Positions 35,651 through 45,536 of a stretch of DNA of 64,000 nucleotides are shown here, in pieces (the stretch's first letter is position 1; every line of letters begins with the position of its first letter). A program made the position numbers and the translations under genes. Source of the stretch: Candidatus Sumerlaeota bacterium (lineage in GTDB: Bacteria; Sumerlaeota; Sumerlaeia; Sumerlaeales; Sumerlaeaceae); contig JADFCV010000011.1 in NCBI GenBank assembly GCA_017161655.1, positions 1 through 64,000 on the forward strand, written 5' to 3'. Below the pieces are notes generated by a model. That model did no database searches and was not told the origin of the DNA. It saw only the letters and a program-made list of their open reading frames with translations.

Positions 35651-36856
35651 GTGAGAAAGAGACTAGTTAGCACAATGGGCGAAGCCCGCTTCATTGTTCG
35701 CGCGGTAACGTTCTTGGTGCTGCTGCTTTTGTTGTTCGCAGCAGGCATGAACCTTGAGAGGATCACCATTGCCTTCGGACGCTCGCAGCCTGAGAATTAT
35801 GTGGCTCTTGCACGCGAAGCGCTGCGCAAGCAGGATTATCAGGCGGCGCAGAAAATCGTCGAGAGTCGCTTGGCAAAACGTTTTTATGATTTCGACGCTC
35901 TATACCTTCTCGCGGAAATCTATGGCGCAAAAGGCGACTACGAAAAGGCTGCTGACACGATCCGGGAAGTCTTTCTGCGCCTCCCCGGTGCCCGCGCGAA
36001 TCAAGTTCAGTCCTTCGGTTTCGACGAGCCGAAGAGCTACTATTTGTTCAGTCAGTACCTTTGGGCTGCCAAGCGTTACGATGAAGCAGGAGAACTTCTG
36101 CGCGCGGCTTTGGACGCTGGCTACCCACTAAGGCGCGAACAACTTGCGGAGTACGTTCCTGCAAAAAATATCTCTCTGCCCCAGGCTCGGGCGGTGGCTC
36201 GCTTGGCTTTAAAGCTCCGGGAACCGGGCTCATTTCTTCAAGCTGTGGGGTTGTTGCTCAATAACAAGAAGACCTGTGTGCCGGGGGAATTGTACTACGC
36301 GCAGTGGATGGAACTCATAGACAAGAACCGTGTGGGGGCTGACATGCGACTTCGTGCAGCATTGAGCGTGAACCCACGGGATCCAGCCATTGCTTTGGCG
36401 CTAGCAAATTTGCAAGCTCGTGCAGCTCGATCATCCGCGGCGGAAGCGTATTTCCGAAAAATGGCTTATGACACCACTGGCACGAAAGTAATTGGGCCAG
36501 GATTGTTCAAACTCAATGAGGGCAAATATGTCGAGAAACGGGGCCTTGTGCTTGGGAGAAACGGAAAAGTCAGCGCGGAGATTTCGACCGGTGCCTACAA
36601 AGTCACCCGCCTTCTTTTGAATGCTGAGGGAACATGGGCATTGGGAATGTATCCCGTGGTCATCGTGCGAGTGGATGGAAAGGACGTTGCCTGGCTGTAT
36701 TTGGATGGTCTTCAGCCCCATCTTTTTGATCTCGAACTGTGGCCATCGGGTGCACCGAAGGACCTCACTCTTGAGTTTGAATTTATCAACGATGCTTATG
36801 AGCCTTCCAGCAAGGCAGACCGCAACGTAGTCCTGCGTGACATACTTCTGTATTAG
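35651..36856 (+). CDS. membrane TPR protein with C-terminal CBM60-like domain (second)
   Basis: A 401-residue protein with an N-terminal membrane helix (about residues 16-31), TPR repeats (YVALAREALRKQDYQAAQKIVES, DALYLLAEIYGAKGDYEKAAD) and a C-terminal module like that of the protein ending at 33636: VVIVRVDGKDVAWLYLDG, LTLEFEFINDAYEPS and DRNVVLRDILLY. The DRN-beta strand ending is characteristic of calcium-binding xylan-type modules. The start is GTG, 3 bases after the Wzz stop; ATG 35675 is an alternative. Two such proteins flanking a Wzz protein suggest a dedicated machine. Confidence 0.7.
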   Translation: MRKRLVSTMGEARFIVRAVTFLVLLLLLFAAGMNLERITIAFGRSQPENYVALAREALRKQDYQAAQKIVESRLAKRFYDFDALYLLAEIYGAKGDYEKAADTIREVFLRLPGARANQVQSFGFDEPKSYYLFSQYLWAAKRYDEAGELLRAALDAGYPLRREQLAEYVPAKNISLPQARAVARLALKLREPGSFLQAVGLLLNNKKTCVPGELYYAQWMELIDKNRVGADMRLRAALSVNPRDPAIALALANLQARAARSSAAEAYFRKMAYDTTGTKVIGPGLFKLNEGKYVEKRGLVLGRNGKVSAEISTGAYKVTRLLLNAEGTWALGMYPVVIVRVDGKDVAWLYLDGLQPHLFDLELWPSGAPKDLTLEFEFINDAYEPSSKADRNVVLRDILLY

Positions 36857-36880
36857 TTGCAGCGTTCAAAGGATACAAAG

Positions 36881-37819
36881 GTGAGAAAAACGTCCGCTTG
36901 TTCATTTTGGGCAGCTTTCGTGAAAAAGCTGATAGTTCCTCTGAGCCTGTCCTTGTGGAGTCTTGCTGTTCCTCCACTTGCCCAGGCGAAGCTAACAGCT
37001 CCGCGGGAAGCCGAGCTTCCACAGGTCGCCCGGCAAACTGAGGACGTCGGCCCCGGAGTTCGCCACATTCACGAATTCCATACGAGCGGTCCGCTCAACA
37101 TTCATGTGCTCGAGGTTGACCTCCAAACGACAGGTCTCTCACTGAAGCCTCACCTCGGGAAAGGATCCCTTTTTAGCGGGGCTACGGTGGAAGAGATGGC
37201 GCGGTCCGCCGAGCGGTCAGACAAGCATGTACTCGGCGCCGTGAATGCAGACTTTTGGAAAAATTCCCCAAGACTCTTTACGCCTGTAAATCTGTGTGTA
37301 CTTGATGGGATGGCCGCACGGTTGCCCGTGGCGCCTGCGCCCAGAGCGATTTTTGCAAAAACAACATCTGGCCGGTACGTGATGACACGGGCCTCAGCAA
37401 GCCTCTCCCTCACTGCCCGCGGGAGACAACTTTCACGACTCATATTAAACGAGCCGTTCACCACGCGGGGAGCCATCCTCTACAACCGGCACTATGGTCG
37501 AGAGGTTTCTTTGAGGCGCTTCTACAAAGCCTACGAGCTCGAGCTTGTTTCGCCCCGTTTTATTCCGAACGAAACAGCCACAGCCAAGGTGGTGAGAATC
37601 ATCACGGATTCCACTGCAACGCTATCCGAGAAAACGTTGATTCTCGCCCTCCAAGCTGATGCGGCTCGTCAGCTAGGGAATCTCGCTTCGGGAGCTCTCG
37701 TCAAACTGCACCTTCGTGTTCCTGAAGTGAAAGAGCCATTGGAGTTTGCTATTGGAGGGGCCCTCTTCTACTTCGTGAGGGACAACCATACCTTGACTGG
37801 CGCGAGGAAAAAATCCTGA
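36881..37819 (+). CDS. phosphodiester glycosidase, N-terminal part (gene interrupted by frameshift)
   Basis: First part of a phosphodiester glycosidase (NAGPA/DUF2233 type) split by a frameshift. It has a signal peptide (MRKTSACSFWAAFVKKLIVP, ending at AQA), then VRHIHEFHTSGPLNIHVLEVDL and LGAVNADFW of the family's N-terminal half, and FAIGGALFYFVRD at the family's glycine block, after which it runs into a stop at 37817-37819. The reading continues in the -1 frame, where HPRTAIG is already present before the next possible start. The GTG at 36881 has AAAGGA 7 bases upstream. It follows the second CBM60-like TPR gene closely. Confidence 0.7.
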   Translation: MRKTSACSFWAAFVKKLIVPLSLSLWSLAVPPLAQAKLTAPREAELPQVARQTEDVGPGVRHIHEFHTSGPLNIHVLEVDLQTTGLSLKPHLGKGSLFSGATVEEMARSAERSDKHVLGAVNADFWKNSPRLFTPVNLCVLDGMAARLPVAPAPRAIFAKTTSGRYVMTRASASLSLTARGRQLSRLILNEPFTTRGAILYNRHYGREVSLRRFYKAYELELVSPRFIPNETATAKVVRIITDSTATLSEKTLILALQADAARQLGNLASGALVKLHLRVPEVKEPLEFAIGGALFYFVRDNHTLTGARKKS

Positions 37820-37890
37820 GGAGCTTCGTAGAAGACCGTCATCCGCGCACAGCCATCGGTCTAACGAAAGACGGGACCAAGCTTTATGTC

Positions 37891-39195
37891 GTGACAGTTG
37901 ATGGTCGCCAGCCAGCCGTGAGCGTTGGCCTAAGTTTATACGAAATGGCGCTTTATTTCCGCGATCTCGGATGCTGGACCGCTATGAACTTCGACGGCGG
38001 CGGATCAACAACGATGGTCGTGCGCGGCAATGTCGTCAACAAACCAAGCGACCGACTCGGACCACGCACAGTCGTGAGCGGCCTACTCGTTATGCACGAA
38101 GGGCCCACTGGGCCAGTGACGCAGCTCGAGCTATTACCCCAGAACGCGTCATTACGAGTTCCTGCTGGGACCCAGATGGTGCTCGAATGCCGAGGACGTG
38201 ACGCTCAAAGAAATCCCGTGGAGCTTGAGCCGCAGCGGCTCAGGTGGCATTGCGAGGACACAGTGGGGAGGCTAGACCCACACGCAACCACCTGTACGCT
38301 CCTGGTTTCCGACCGACCTACGACAGGGTCGGTGTCTGTCGTTTATGAACTCACTTCGGGCGAGCAGCTACGAGCGACAAAAACCGTTTCGGTGCAACAG
38401 GTCACAAGTCTGCAGCTCGAGCCATCTCCGCTTTTACTTTCATCCGGCGAGGAGATCTTACCCAAAATCGAAGCCAGAACGGCGGAAGGCCCTCTGGATG
38501 TTTCCCTTTCCGTGCTACGTTTTCAGCCCAGCAATGACTGCGTCAATGTCACACGGCAGCGCATAAAAGGGATGAGGAAAGGAGAAGGATGTTTAGGTGT
38601 GGAACTTGGTGCTTACCGAACGGAAGTGCCATTTTACGTGGATGAAGTCACAACGCGTGTCGTCTGCGCGTTCGACGACATTGTCACAACGACGTTACAT
38701 GGCACGCGCTTCGAAGTACGTCAGTCGATGGTTGCGTTAGACCAAAGTCGCCAGCGCGAGGGGCGTGGCTGCTTGGCATGGCGCTACGCGATGACCAAAG
38801 GCGGAGTAAGCAAGATCATCCTGCCGTTGGGCGCAGAAATTCCTGGACGCCCCGGAAAACTCGCCCTGTGGATATGGGGCGATGGCAAAGAAGCGTGGCT
38901 GCGCGGAGAAGTCGTCGACGCTGCTGGAAAACATTTCCTTCTAGATTTTACGGATGGCAGTGTCGGCATTACCTGGAAAAAACAGTGGAAGCAGGTAGTA
39001 GTCCCTCTTTATCAGCTAGTTCCCCGCCCTTCGAATCCCGGAGCAAAACCCCAATTCCCTATCAAAATTGCTGAACTGTATCTTGCCCAGGATCAGGAAG
39101 CATTGAAAGCTAAGGGCGAAATCCTTATCGACTCACTTGAAGCTCTTTATCCCCCAGAAAATTCACGCTTGAAATGCTCCGACGCGGGGCGTTGA
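37891..39195 (+). CDS. phosphodiester glycosidase, C-terminal part (out of frame with the N-terminal part)
   Basis: Continuation of the preceding gene in another frame. Open reading extends upstream of 37891 to at least 37801 and encodes the family motif HPRTAIGLTKDG. Then come VDGRQPAVSVGLSLYEMA and the active-region NFDGGGSTTMVV (about residues 31-42 here). After the catalytic domain lie Ig-like beta segments and a C-terminal beta-sandwich domain (ALWIWGDGKEAWLRGEVVDA) likely to bind glycans. The intact enzyme would be about 770 residues, secreted, cutting sugar-phosphodiester links. Independent translation from the GTG at 37891 would give a domain lacking its first half. Confidence 0.65.
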   Translation: MTVDGRQPAVSVGLSLYEMALYFRDLGCWTAMNFDGGGSTTMVVRGNVVNKPSDRLGPRTVVSGLLVMHEGPTGPVTQLELLPQNASLRVPAGTQMVLECRGRDAQRNPVELEPQRLRWHCEDTVGRLDPHATTCTLLVSDRPTTGSVSVVYELTSGEQLRATKTVSVQQVTSLQLEPSPLLLSSGEEILPKIEARTAEGPLDVSLSVLRFQPSNDCVNVTRQRIKGMRKGEGCLGVELGAYRTEVPFYVDEVTTRVVCAFDDIVTTTLHGTRFEVRQSMVALDQSRQREGRGCLAWRYAMTKGGVSKIILPLGAEIPGRPGKLALWIWGDGKEAWLRGEVVDAAGKHFLLDFTDGSVGITWKKQWKQVVVPLYQLVPRPSNPGAKPQFPIKIAELYLAQDQEALKAKGEILIDSLEALYPPENSRLKCSDAGR

Positions 39196-39254
39196 AAGAA
39201 CAATAACATTTTTATTTTGAAAGCTTCCTGCAGCATACTATTTGCGAGTGGCCC

Positions 39255-40040
39255 GTGAGACTGATCCGCCCGGAAAGAGCTGAACAATTGATGCGGTTTT
39301 TGACCCGCTACAGCCTTCCCATGCAGAATTTAGACCTGCTCGATCAAGCCCTCACTCACTCCAGTTACGCCTTCGAGCATCAACTGCCGTACGATAATGA
39401 ACGCCTGGAGTTTTTGGGCGATGCCGTTCTGGGGCTGGTTGTCAGCGAGTACCTATACCGAGAGTTTCCCCGATCTTCGGAAGGTGTGCTGTCAAAGCAA
39501 AAAGCGGCTATTGTGAGTCGGCCGGTCCTAGGCAAGCGCGCTCAGGAGATGGGAATAGGGGAACTTATTCTCCTAGGCCGTGGTGAGGAGCAAACCGGGG
39601 GACGCGAGCGACCGGTCCTTTTGGGTTCCGCACTCGAAGCGGTTGTTGGAGCGCTTTACCTCGAACTCGGCATTGCAAAAATCACCCCGTGGCTCATCAG
39701 AGAGGTGTTTGAACCGGGCAGACAACTCTCGCACACAGAGGAGTTCAGTGATTTCAAATCCCTGCTCCAAGAATACGTGCAGAAAACTTTTCAAACTGTG
39801 CCCGAGTACGAACTGGTAAATGAATTCGGGCCAGATCATAACAAGCAGTTTGAAGTTGTGGTGAAGGTCAATGGCCACGTTTACGGGCAGGGGGTTGGAC
39901 ACCGGAAAAAGACAGCTGAGAACCAAGCTGCCATGCGAGCGTATTGGGCACTCATACATCCTCAGCGGGCACTACCATCTGGTGTTCGAGAAGCAGATGA
40001 TGAAGTGGAAAAGCTGAAACCCGAAGAAAAGCTCAAATAG
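39255..40040 (+). CDS. rnc: ribonuclease III
   Basis: A 261-residue double-strand-specific endoribonuclease that processes rRNA precursors and structured mRNAs. The catalytic domain carries ALTHSSYAFEH and the signature NERLEFLGDAVLGLVV (about 48-63); the second acidic site is in GSALEAVVGALYLE. The C-terminal dsRNA-binding domain includes DFKSLLQEYVQ and HRKKTAENQAAMRAY. A charged tail (EADDEVEKLKPEEKLK) is extra. The start is GTG with no clear ribosome site, so the exact start is uncertain. Confidence 0.95.
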   Translation: MRLIRPERAEQLMRFLTRYSLPMQNLDLLDQALTHSSYAFEHQLPYDNERLEFLGDAVLGLVVSEYLYREFPRSSEGVLSKQKAAIVSRPVLGKRAQEMGIGELILLGRGEEQTGGRERPVLLGSALEAVVGALYLELGIAKITPWLIREVFEPGRQLSHTEEFSDFKSLLQEYVQKTFQTVPEYELVNEFGPDHNKQFEVVVKVNGHVYGQGVGHRKKTAENQAAMRAYWALIHPQRALPSGVREADDEVEKLKPEEKLK

Positions 40041-40074
40041 AGCGCACTTTCCCCTCCGCTATTTAACCCTTGGC

Positions 40075-43000
40075 TTAATGCGACTTGCCGCGGATGGATT
40101 CGAGTAGGTTTTTAACGTCTGGATCGGACGGAAAGCTTTTGGCTAAGTTCTTTGCAATGACCAAGACTAAGTCGTCCTGGTGAGCCGCTCGTAAGTAGGC
40201 AGCTGCACGCAACCCCTCGTCGAGTTTGAGAACAAGGTTAGGATCTGTGCGCGCTAAATTTGCAAGTTGGGCGCTGCCAAGAGAAACTGGTCCAAGGAGC
40301 AGCGTACGCAAGCGCTGCCGATAGTACCAGAACTCCGTGCTGTCCTTTTCGACCCAGCGCAAAGGCCGCGGCGAATTCGCCCGAATTCCTAACTCGTGGC
40401 GAAGGACGTCCAACTCCGGATCTCGTACCTCTGAAGCTAGGAGAAGCCGATCCGCAAGCTTCAGGGCCGACGTTGTTTCATCCCCCGCAGCAAAAAGATC
40501 TAAGCGAAACCGCTCAAACAGTGGATTTTGAGTCATTTTCTCTGATAAGTCGTTCACTAGCGCTTTCGCCAAATTGTAGCGAACAGTAAACCACCGGCGT
40601 GCTTCTGGAGAGGTCGTGGCGACATCAAGGGCTGGAGGAGGCCAAAGAGCTTCCTTCAAGTAGAGACGAGCTTTCGTGAATTCGACGCTCCAGTGATCAC
40701 CAACAGCTTCAGAGATCTTATTGAGAGATCGCCAGGCCTCCGGAAACCGGCCGCGTTTTGCCGCTTCCTCCACCGGGAGCAAGAAACGCCGTGCACCAAA
40801 ATCTGGATCCACTTCAAATATCCTGCGTCTCAAGGCGCGGGCGCGCTCGGGATTTGGAGGCTGCTGTTCCTCGTAAACAATCGCAAGCTCCTGGAGAGAA
40901 GCGACGTCAGCATTGTTAAGAGCAATGGCTTGCTCAAAAGCTCGACGGGATGCCTCGAGATACTCGCCGTTTTCGGGATAAAGTTTCGCAAGAAGATGGT
41001 AGGCTTGCCCTACGACATAGTATACGTAGTGATAGCGAAGTTCTCCCCGCTCCATGGCAAGCTTTGCGTAATCCGCAGCAGCTAAGAGCGCTCGCTTCGC
41101 GTTCATTCGGATTGCTTCGGCCGATTTCCGTTGGGTCGGATCATTGCGAAGATCCTGCCAGAGAGCGAAATCGAACGTTCCAGAAAGCAGGTACGCAGAA
41201 GCCAGGCCCTCCATGGCTAAGCCATTGAATACATTTGCTTTAATAGCCCTACGATAAAGCTCTTTTGCATTGTCAAGAGCCTGGTACTTGGCCCCGCCAC
41301 CATGCGAAGAGAGCGCTTGGGCGGTAGCTGACCAATTGGCGGCATCACGCTGAAGGCTATCAGAAATAAAAGAGCGAAGTATAAGCTCAAAAGCCAGCGG
41401 GGAAACTAACCACGCGGCAAATACCGCCACCAGACTTAACACCAATGCAGGGCGGATAACTTTATGTGGCTGCGGACTACTAGGTCTGCCATTCGCGTCG
41501 TCTTTATTCGGACGTTCAGTAGAATTCTGGGGCTGCTCAGAGCACACCCTAGAAACTGGTGGTTCGGCAGCCATGCCTCTAGCTCGTAGAGTCTGATCCG
41601 CTGCCGTATAGGCAAGCGCAAGACTGAACACTGCCGTAAGCGCAATGGGGTGGACATGAAAGGGAAAGTCGAAAAATGCATGAACCGCTATGGCGCACGT
41701 GGGAGCAACTAGTCCGGTCAACAAAACCTTCTCCCTGCCCCAAGAGCATGCCAGGTACCCCTCGCGCACTCTGCGTGCAACAAGTCCAAGAGCAGTAAAG
41801 AACAGAATGCTCCCCAAAAGACCGGTTTCGACGAGAAGTTGGAGGTAGTCGTTGTGGGCAACATCAGTACGGCGAACCGTCGTCCCGAGAACAGAATCTG
41901 GATGGCGAACGAAGTATTCGCCATGCGCAGGCGGATAGACGTATTGGAATGCTCCGATGCCGTGACCTAGCAAAGGGGATTTGGCAATAAGGGGAAGGGA
42001 GACCACGAAGATTCGCAGACGGGTCTCCTTAAGCAATTGCCCAGGACTGAAATCCCGACGAAGGCGCTCGGAGATTCGCACGCTATGGCGGGCAAGGGGA
42101 TTTACAGTTGGCGCCATGCTTTGCACGAGGACGAGAACAATGAGCAAAGCCACAATCCAGAGGAGAAGAGTTCGAAGGCGGACCCGGTAGCCAGTGCCTC
42201 TCGCTAGAATGGCGCATTGCACCACCAGCATCACGCTCCCTATGGGCCAGATGGCACGACTTTGCGCAGCGACTAGGACGAAAAGCATGAGTATCAGTGC
42301 CAAGCCAATGAGCAACCGAGTGCGAATCCGATTGGCAACGAACCAAAGCGAGATTGCAAAGGACAGCGGGAAAAGCAGATAAGCCGATAAACCTGTGTTG
42401 TGTCCGATAAGCGATCCGACGCGGTTGCGCGGATCATCGAAACGCGGCAAGAACCACCATGCAGCTTCAATGTGCTGCAAAAAAGACACAAACGCGATCA
42501 ATGTTCCAGCAAGGGCTACGCTGACCATGAACTTCTGAATATCCCCCCACCGGGGCTGAAGGACGTAGAGCATCCAAGCAGCACCTATCCCAAGGGCGCA
42601 CAAAAGCAAAGTTCGTAACGAATGGTGGGGCGTCGGTGTCCAAAATACTGCCGAAAATCCGCAGTAAACCAAGAAAAGGCCTGCCCAGAAAAACGGGTTT
42701 CTTAACCCGCGAAGAGCAGGACCATCAGGCCGGCCCTCATCTGGGACAGAATTATGATTCAATACGCAATGTAAACTTATTGTTCTCACAGTGTAAAGGA
42801 AGCTAAAACAAAGTGCAATAGTTAAGAAAGCGCTGCTAACTGTCTCTTTGAGCACGAGGGGGGCATGGTTGAAGGCAAGAATTGAACGAAGTTGCCCTAA
42901 ATAGACGTTCCCCCAAGTGTCGCGGTGTGCGTTCGCTGCAGCATCAAATTGGGCTAGAAGAATGCTGGGAAGCCGTACCGGATACACCACGGCTGTACTG

Positions 43001-43134
43001 AGGCCTGCACACAGAAGGCAAAGGAGCACGAGATGACGAAGCAGCGCATTCTGGCGTACCACCTGGTGCCCGATAAAACGTTGATTTAAGGAAGCCATGT
43101 GTTGACGCCCATTTTCCTTTGTTGCGCAATACAT
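40075..43134 (-). CDS. O-antigen ligase/polymerase (Wzy_C) family protein with C-terminal TPR domain
   Basis: A 1019-residue integral membrane protein. The first roughly 500 residues have about a dozen hydrophobic helices, with the Wzy_C/O-antigen-ligase segment LLGHGIGAFQYVYPP then RRTDVAHNDYLQLLVETGLLG (about 390-440). A Pro/Ser/Asn-rich cytoplasmic-type linker and another membrane helix (about 550-570) follow, and then a large TPR-like helical domain. Such proteins transfer or polymerise lipid-linked sugars. An ATG at 43098 is an alternative start. It lies on the opposite strand from the Wzz-like cluster, and functional linkage is inferred. Confidence 0.78.
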   Translation of the reverse strand: MYCATKENGRQHMASLNQRFIGHQVVRQNALLRHLVLLCLLCAGLSTAVVYPVRLPSILLAQFDAAANAHRDTWGNVYLGQLRSILAFNHAPLVLKETVSSAFLTIALCFSFLYTVRTISLHCVLNHNSVPDEGRPDGPALRGLRNPFFWAGLFLVYCGFSAVFWTPTPHHSLRTLLLCALGIGAAWMLYVLQPRWGDIQKFMVSVALAGTLIAFVSFLQHIEAAWWFLPRFDDPRNRVGSLIGHNTGLSAYLLFPLSFAISLWFVANRIRTRLLIGLALILMLFVLVAAQSRAIWPIGSVMLVVQCAILARGTGYRVRLRTLLLWIVALLIVLVLVQSMAPTVNPLARHSVRISERLRRDFSPGQLLKETRLRIFVVSLPLIAKSPLLGHGIGAFQYVYPPAHGEYFVRHPDSVLGTTVRRTDVAHNDYLQLLVETGLLGSILFFTALGLVARRVREGYLACSWGREKVLLTGLVAPTCAIAVHAFFDFPFHVHPIALTAVFSLALAYTAADQTLRARGMAAEPPVSRVCSEQPQNSTERPNKDDANGRPSSPQPHKVIRPALVLSLVAVFAAWLVSPLAFELILRSFISDSLQRDAANWSATAQALSSHGGGAKYQALDNAKELYRRAIKANVFNGLAMEGLASAYLLSGTFDFALWQDLRNDPTQRKSAEAIRMNAKRALLAAADYAKLAMERGELRYHYVYYVVGQAYHLLAKLYPENGEYLEASRRAFEQAIALNNADVASLQELAIVYEEQQPPNPERARALRRRIFEVDPDFGARRFLLPVEEAAKRGRFPEAWRSLNKISEAVGDHWSVEFTKARLYLKEALWPPPALDVATTSPEARRWFTVRYNLAKALVNDLSEKMTQNPLFERFRLDLFAAGDETTSALKLADRLLLASEVRDPELDVLRHELGIRANSPRPLRWVEKDSTEFWYYRQRLRTLLLGPVSLGSAQLANLARTDPNLVLKLDEGLRAAAYLRAAHQDDLVLVIAKNLAKSFPSDPDVKNLLESIRGKSH

Positions 43135-43253
43135 AATGACTGAGTGTAAAACTCAAAGAGCGCACTTTACGACATAATTTCGCAATTGCCATACAGCCAT
43201 CTGTGGCCTGCTCTTGAATACGACGGTGAGCATATAGGAGAATCAAGACAGCA

Positions 43254-45536
43254 ATGTCGAAGGGGGATCCCATACTCGATTCACTTAACGCACAACAATA
43301 CGAGGCGGTGACGGCGCCCGAGCTCCCTCTCTTGATTGTGGCTGGGGCCGGGAGCGGAAAAACCCGTGTGATTACCCGCCGAATCGCTTATCTCATTCGA
43401 GATTGTGGCTACTTCCCCTGGCAGATTTTCGCCGCAACTTTCACAAACAAAGCTGCCGGTGAGATGAAGCGAAGAGTTTGCCAGTTACTCCCTCACGTGC
43501 CGGAGCACGACCTTAACATAGCAACTTTTCACTCGCTGTGTGCAAGAATTCTTAGGCGCGACATAACTGTTCTTGGCTACCCTTTAAGCTTTACGATCGC
43601 CGACGAACGCGACCAGCTTTCTGCTATCAAACACGTCATGCGTGAACTCGGCATCAGCGACAAGGAAATCAAACCCTCATACGCCCAGGACGTCATCAAT
43701 CAGTGTAAGATTCGGATGCTGGAGCCTTCAGACGTCGGGCAGGTCGTTCAGTCGCGTTACGAAGAGCAGCTCGCAGCGATCTATGAAGCCTACACTAAGT
43801 ACCTGCATGGGAGCTCAGCCCTGGATTTTGAAGATCTCATCCTGATGACCGTCAAACTTTTCACGGAGCACCCTGAAGTTCTCGAACGCTATCAGGCACG
43901 CTATCGCCATGTGATGGTCGACGAATTCCAGGACATCAATGAGAGCCAATTTACTCTCGTGCGTCTCCTGACAGCTGGCCATCACAGGCTGACGGTTGTC
44001 GGTGACGAAGACCAAACGATTTATTCGTGGCGTGGGGCAGATATCCGCCACATTCTCGACTTTGATAAGTACTACCCTGAACGCCTCCTTGTGCATCTAG
44101 AACAGAATTATCGTTCCACCGGCAACATTTTGCAAGCTGCGAGCTGTGTGATTTCCAACAACACGGAGCGCTTCAACAAGAGGCTTTTCACGGACGCTCC
44201 ACAGGGCGCCCCTGTGCTCTTAGTTGAAGCCGAAACGGAACGGGACGAAGCGTTGGCCGTCGCTGAGCTTATTCGGGAAATCCAGATGCGTTTGCGTCTT
44301 CCAGCGTCGGAGATTGCAGTGTTCTATCGCACGGCAGCTCTCAGCCGGACTTACGAAGAAAAACTCCGAGAGCTGCGACTCCCTTATCGGGTACTCGGTG
44401 GTGTGCGTTTCTACGACAGAGCCGAAGTGAAGGATTTACTTGCTTATCTCCAGGTGGCATTTAATCCGCACAACACGCTCTCTCTTTTGCGCATCGTCAA
44501 TACTCCGAAACGCGGGCTGGGCGACAAAACTATTGAGAAGCTCTTGAGGAGAGCTCGTGAGCGCGACACTTCGTTATTTGCCGTGATGGAAGAGGCAAGT
44601 CAGGGCGGAATCGTCTCGCCAAGCGCCACAACCGCCCTTCGAGAGCTGGTTGAACATATTCACACGTGGAACAAACTCGCCTCCACACTATTGCCATCCG
44701 AGCTATTTGAGAGAATTCGCAATGACATTGATTACGATGCGTCCCTTGGAGACCCGAATCAGATGGAGGTGAGGAGCCGCATTGAGAATCTCGACGAATT
44801 GCACCGCAGTATTGTGGCGTACGAAGGGGAAACCTACGAACCGTCGCTACAGGGATACCTGGAGAACGTGAGTCTATACAGTCCAACCGACGAGTTGCGC
44901 GACGGAGAGGAAGCTGTCACTCTTATGACGCTGCACACGGCAAAGGGTCTCGAGTTTCGCTGCGTTTTCATTGTGGGATGCAATGACGGGCTACTTCCCC
45001 ATGGGCGCTCCGTGGAGGAAGGCCGCCTGGAGGAAGAACGCCGGCTTTTCTATGTGGGAATGACGCGGGCACGAGAGATTCTCATTCTCACATATTGCGG
45101 CCATCGTGTGTATTACGGCGAGCCGCGCTACGATTTCCCTTCACCATTCTTGAACGAGCTGCCGGCAAAAGGAGTTCTCAGAGTCGACGCCTCGCGTACG
45201 AATTGGGCTCGCTTAGTTCATGCACTTGGTCAGAGCTGTTTTGCGGCTGAGGGGGAGGAATTCGAGCTGAGCAAGACAAAGGAGGAAGAGAGAGAAAACG
45301 TCCGTTCTACGGTGAGACCAGCTGTCTCGCGAAAGGTTCCTGCGGAACTGGTTGAGGGGCGGCCAGGCCGAACGGATCTTCTTGGAAAGCGCGTACGCCA
45401 CCCTCTTATCGGTGAAGGGATAGTCGTGGAGACGGGAGGAACAGGAAAAGATCGTTATTACATCGTGGAAGCTGACGACGGCTCGCGGACCAAGTTTATG
45501 GCTCGGTTTGCCAAGTTTGAGGTATGCGACTCATGA
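43254..45536 (+). CDS. pcrA: ATP-dependent DNA helicase PcrA/UvrD
   Basis: A 760-residue 3'-5' superfamily 1A helicase for nucleotide excision repair and removal of RecA or stalled polymerase. Motifs: Walker A GAGSGKT (31-37), ATFTNKAAGEM, HSLCARILRR, VDEFQDINE (Walker B), VVGDEDQTIYSWRGAD, QNYRST, TLHTAKGLEF and RRLFYVGMTRA. The C-terminal module GKRVRHPLIGEGIVV resembles the Tudor-like RNA-polymerase-binding tail of PcrA. The stop overlaps the response-regulator start (ATGA). No SOS-type box was seen upstream. Confidence 0.95.
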   Translation: MSKGDPILDSLNAQQYEAVTAPELPLLIVAGAGSGKTRVITRRIAYLIRDCGYFPWQIFAATFTNKAAGEMKRRVCQLLPHVPEHDLNIATFHSLCARILRRDITVLGYPLSFTIADERDQLSAIKHVMRELGISDKEIKPSYAQDVINQCKIRMLEPSDVGQVVQSRYEEQLAAIYEAYTKYLHGSSALDFEDLILMTVKLFTEHPEVLERYQARYRHVMVDEFQDINESQFTLVRLLTAGHHRLTVVGDEDQTIYSWRGADIRHILDFDKYYPERLLVHLEQNYRSTGNILQAASCVISNNTERFNKRLFTDAPQGAPVLLVEAETERDEALAVAELIREIQMRLRLPASEIAVFYRTAALSRTYEEKLRELRLPYRVLGGVRFYDRAEVKDLLAYLQVAFNPHNTLSLLRIVNTPKRGLGDKTIEKLLRRARERDTSLFAVMEEASQGGIVSPSATTALRELVEHIHTWNKLASTLLPSELFERIRNDIDYDASLGDPNQMEVRSRIENLDELHRSIVAYEGETYEPSLQGYLENVSLYSPTDELRDGEEAVTLMTLHTAKGLEFRCVFIVGCNDGLLPHGRSVEEGRLEEERRLFYVGMTRAREILILTYCGHRVYYGEPRYDFPSPFLNELPAKGVLRVDASRTNWARLVHALGQSCFAAEGEEFELSKTKEEERENVRSTVRPAVSRKVPAELVEGRPGRTDLLGKRVRHPLIGEGIVVETGGTGKDRYYIVEADDGSRTKFMARFAKFEVCDS

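Noticed and set aside
39030-39050. TTCGAATCCC resembling a tRNA T-loop
   Set aside because: It lies inside the glycosidase coding sequence and no cloverleaf can be formed around it.
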